From NCBI GenBank assembly GCA_963835215.1, contig CAWIES010000004.1, positions 1 to 64,000 on the forward strand: DNA of 64,000 bases, in the 5' to 3' direction. Every line of letters starts with the position of its first letter. The first letter of the stretch is position 1. This DNA is from Roseiarcus sp963835215 (GTDB lineage: Bacteria; Pseudomonadota; Alphaproteobacteria; Rhizobiales; Beijerinckiaceae). The notes beneath the pieces were generated by a model. The model made no database searches. It had not been told where the DNA came from and worked only from the letters and a program-made list of their open reading frames with translations. Shown in pieces: positions 62,840 to 64,000 of this stretch. The position numbers were made by a program, and so were the translations under genes.

Positions 62840-62888
62840 AGCGATAATATCGCTTGACTTGGGCGCGATGCGGAGCGATATTATCGCT
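62840..62888. promoter_or_regulatory. Twin 15-bp palindromic operators of the toxin-antitoxin locus
   Basis: Two perfect palindromes, AGCGATAATATCGCT (62840–62854) and AGCGATATTATCGCT (62874–62888), are 34 bases apart centre to centre and reverse complements of each other. The second touches the toxin start at 62890. The arrangement is typical of autoregulated toxin-antitoxin promoters and may also affect the divergent protease gene. Confidence 0.75.
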
Positions 62889-62889
62889 C

Positions 62890-63132
62890 GTGAAAACGAT
62901 CGTCCTCGCCCCGGCCGCCGCCAGGCAGTTCGATGCTCTGCCGCTCGTTGCGCAGACCGCCATCGAGAAGGCGCTGACGCGCTACGCCATCGAGGGCCAT
63001 GGTGACATCAAGCGCCTTGTCGGCGTCGATGGCTTCCGGATGCGGGTCGGCGAATATCGCGTGCTGTTCGACGAAGACGCGATGACGATCCTGGCCGTTA
63101 AGATCGGTCGGCGACAGACGAACACATACTGA
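62890..63132 (+). CDS. RelE/ParE-family toxin
   Basis: 80 residues from GTG 62890, immediately after the second palindrome. KTIVLAPAAARQFDALPLVAQTAIEKAL, GDIKRLVGVDGFRMRVGEYRVLFDE and TILAVKIGRRQTNTY are the RelE fold with its basic active-site residues. Such toxins cleave mRNA on the ribosome. The toxin precedes the antitoxin, the HigBA-like order. Confidence 0.88.
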   Translation: MKTIVLAPAAARQFDALPLVAQTAIEKALTRYAIEGHGDIKRLVGVDGFRMRVGEYRVLFDEDAMTILAVKIGRRQTNTY

Positions 63133-63205
63133 CGAGGCGGCTAAGAGACTGGATTTGCCGTGAACGGACGTGAACGACTATCCAGGATCGCAAAGGATCA
63201 AAGGC

Positions 63206-63589
63206 GTGACCAAAGCTCAATTCATCACCACCCCAGGCGGCGAGGAACTCGCCGTGCTGCCGCGCGCTGAGTTCGATCGTCTCTCCGCCCTCGCTGAGGC
63301 CGAAGAGGACGCCGCCGACGTCGCCGCCTATATCGCGGCGAAAGCCGAATTCGTCGCCGGAGGCTCCGTCGTCTATCCGCCCGATCTCTCGGCCCTGCTC
63401 TTGAAGCACAAGAGCCGGCTGACCGCAGTCAGGAAATGGCGCGCCATGTCCCAGGAGGCGCTGGCGGCCAAGGTCGGCATCAAGCAAGGCTATCTATCCG
63501 ATCTCGAAACCGGCCGTCGCAAAGGCCTGCCGGCGACGATCGAGCGTCTGGCGAAGGCGCTCGACGTCGCTACGAACTGGATCGACTGA
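63206..63589 (+). CDS. XRE-type antitoxin
   Basis: 127 residues from GTG 63206 (AAGGA upstream; a GTG at 63170 is an alternative). The N-terminal half (FITTPGGEELAVLPRAEFDRL) resembles a Phd/toxin-neutralising segment, and the C-terminal half is a Cro/C1-type HTH (MSQEALAAKVGIKQGYLSDLETGRRKG). It should bind the toxin and repress through the twin palindromes. Confidence 0.85.
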   Translation: MTKAQFITTPGGEELAVLPRAEFDRLSALAEAEEDAADVAAYIAAKAEFVAGGSVVYPPDLSALLLKHKSRLTAVRKWRAMSQEALAAKVGIKQGYLSDLETGRRKGLPATIERLAKALDVATNWID

Positions 63590-63765
63590 CGGGCGCAGCG
63601 GGCGCGGGATCTCAGTGGCGTGGGCGTCCCCGCCGGCGTCGGCCGTTCAGCTCGGCGTCTGGTAGCTGGCGTCACTGGCCGAGTCGTAAGCCGCTGCGGC
63701 GCTCGGGCACACCTGCGCCGCCTCGCCTGCGACGGTCCATTACCAATTGGTGGGGGCGTAGGGCG

Positions 63766-64000
63766 TCATATGTATTGCCCTCCGGTCGAGGCCGATCCAG
63801 CGGTGTTGCCGGGAAGATAAGACGCGCCAGATCCGAAGGTCTGCAGGACGCCGTTGGCGGTTGCATCGTATCGCGAGCCGGTCACGCTGCCGCTGAAAGT
63901 GTCAGCGTTGACGTACATCGCTCCAAACGCCGCGTAGGCGAACGCGATCGACAGCGCGGGGACGCCAAGAAGCGTCAGGGCGTTGGCCTGGCAATAGATC
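63766..64000 (-). CDS. C-terminus of an unidentified protein, cut by window end
   Basis: 77 codons open from the window edge to TGA at 63768–63766. The peptide has a hydrophobic stretch (LTLLGVPALSIAFAYAAFGAMYV) and then a Gly/Ser/Thr/Tyr-rich tail (SGSVTGSRYDATANGVLQTF, ASYLPGNTAGSASTGGQY). The tail composition is like phage tail or virion-associated proteins. Same strand as the lysis genes. Not identified. Confidence 0.5.
   Translation of the reverse strand, partial: IYCQANALTLLGVPALSIAFAYAAFGAMYVNADTFSGSVTGSRYDATANGVLQTFGSGASYLPGNTAGSASTGGQYI

Noticed and set aside
63672..63866. 64-codon minus-strand frame near the window end
   Set aside because: It overlaps the better-supported partial gene in another frame and is Arg-rich without features.

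Overview
The window is GC-rich chromosomal DNA from an alphaproteobacterium, most likely of the Hyphomicrobiales (Beijerinckiaceae/Methylocystaceae-like). This rests on a circularly permuted two-piece tmRNA, the SspB–DUF4169–ribbon-helix-helix set, the cysS–GNAT–cimA order, the tRNA-Trp–secE–nusG order and an Opa/Omp25-type porin. The genus cannot be named from sequence alone, and no methanotrophy or photosynthesis genes are present.

Left part (1–16.4 kb). The window opens inside a giant protein made almost only of 8-residue Ser/Thr/Ala repeats, organised in nested 24/408/1224-bp periods. Two glycosyltransferases follow on the same strand: a GT41 (O-GlcNAc-transferase type) enzyme with TPRs, and a GT-A-like protein interrupted by a lectin-like domain. 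Together they look like a surface-protein glycosylation island. Then come a complete osmF-yehYXW-type osmoprotectant ABC importer (minus strand) and a tripartite drug exporter (membrane fusion protein, MFS pump, NodT outer-membrane factor).

Middle (16.3–44.6 kb). A three-gene transglutaminase / circularly permuted ATP-grasp–Alpha-E / transglutaminase-DUF2126 operon lies between tRNA-Gln and tRNA-Trp. secE-nusG follows, but the usual rplKAJL-rpoBC genes do not. Next are trxB with a LysR regulator, a GST, a porin, a DMT exporter, an aminotransferase with a solute-binding protein, a YgjP-type metallohydrolase, a GT4, pirin, pseudouridine catabolism (psuGK), small enzymes and an FMN glutamate-synthase-like protein.

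Right part (44.6–64 kb). There is a large AsmA protein, the sspB group directly downstream of ssrA (tmRNA), cimA–GNAT–cysS, creA, a MarR regulator, purD, a patatin-like protein, fmt and ybgC. From 58.7 kb to the window end the DNA is mostly minus-strand and phage-like: small orphan proteins, an amidase endolysin, a 44-residue holin-like protein, an NlpC/CHAP-like peptidase joined in frame to a trypsin-like protease, a RelE/XRE toxin-antitoxin pair behind twin 15-bp palindromes, and the C-terminus of a further protein running off the window.

Five conserved genes (the MFS pump, a GT4, psuK, the glutamate-synthase-like gene and purD) are broken by eight single-base frameshifts, seven of which look like +1 insertions. 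This points to consensus errors in the assembly rather than gene decay, because purD is among them.
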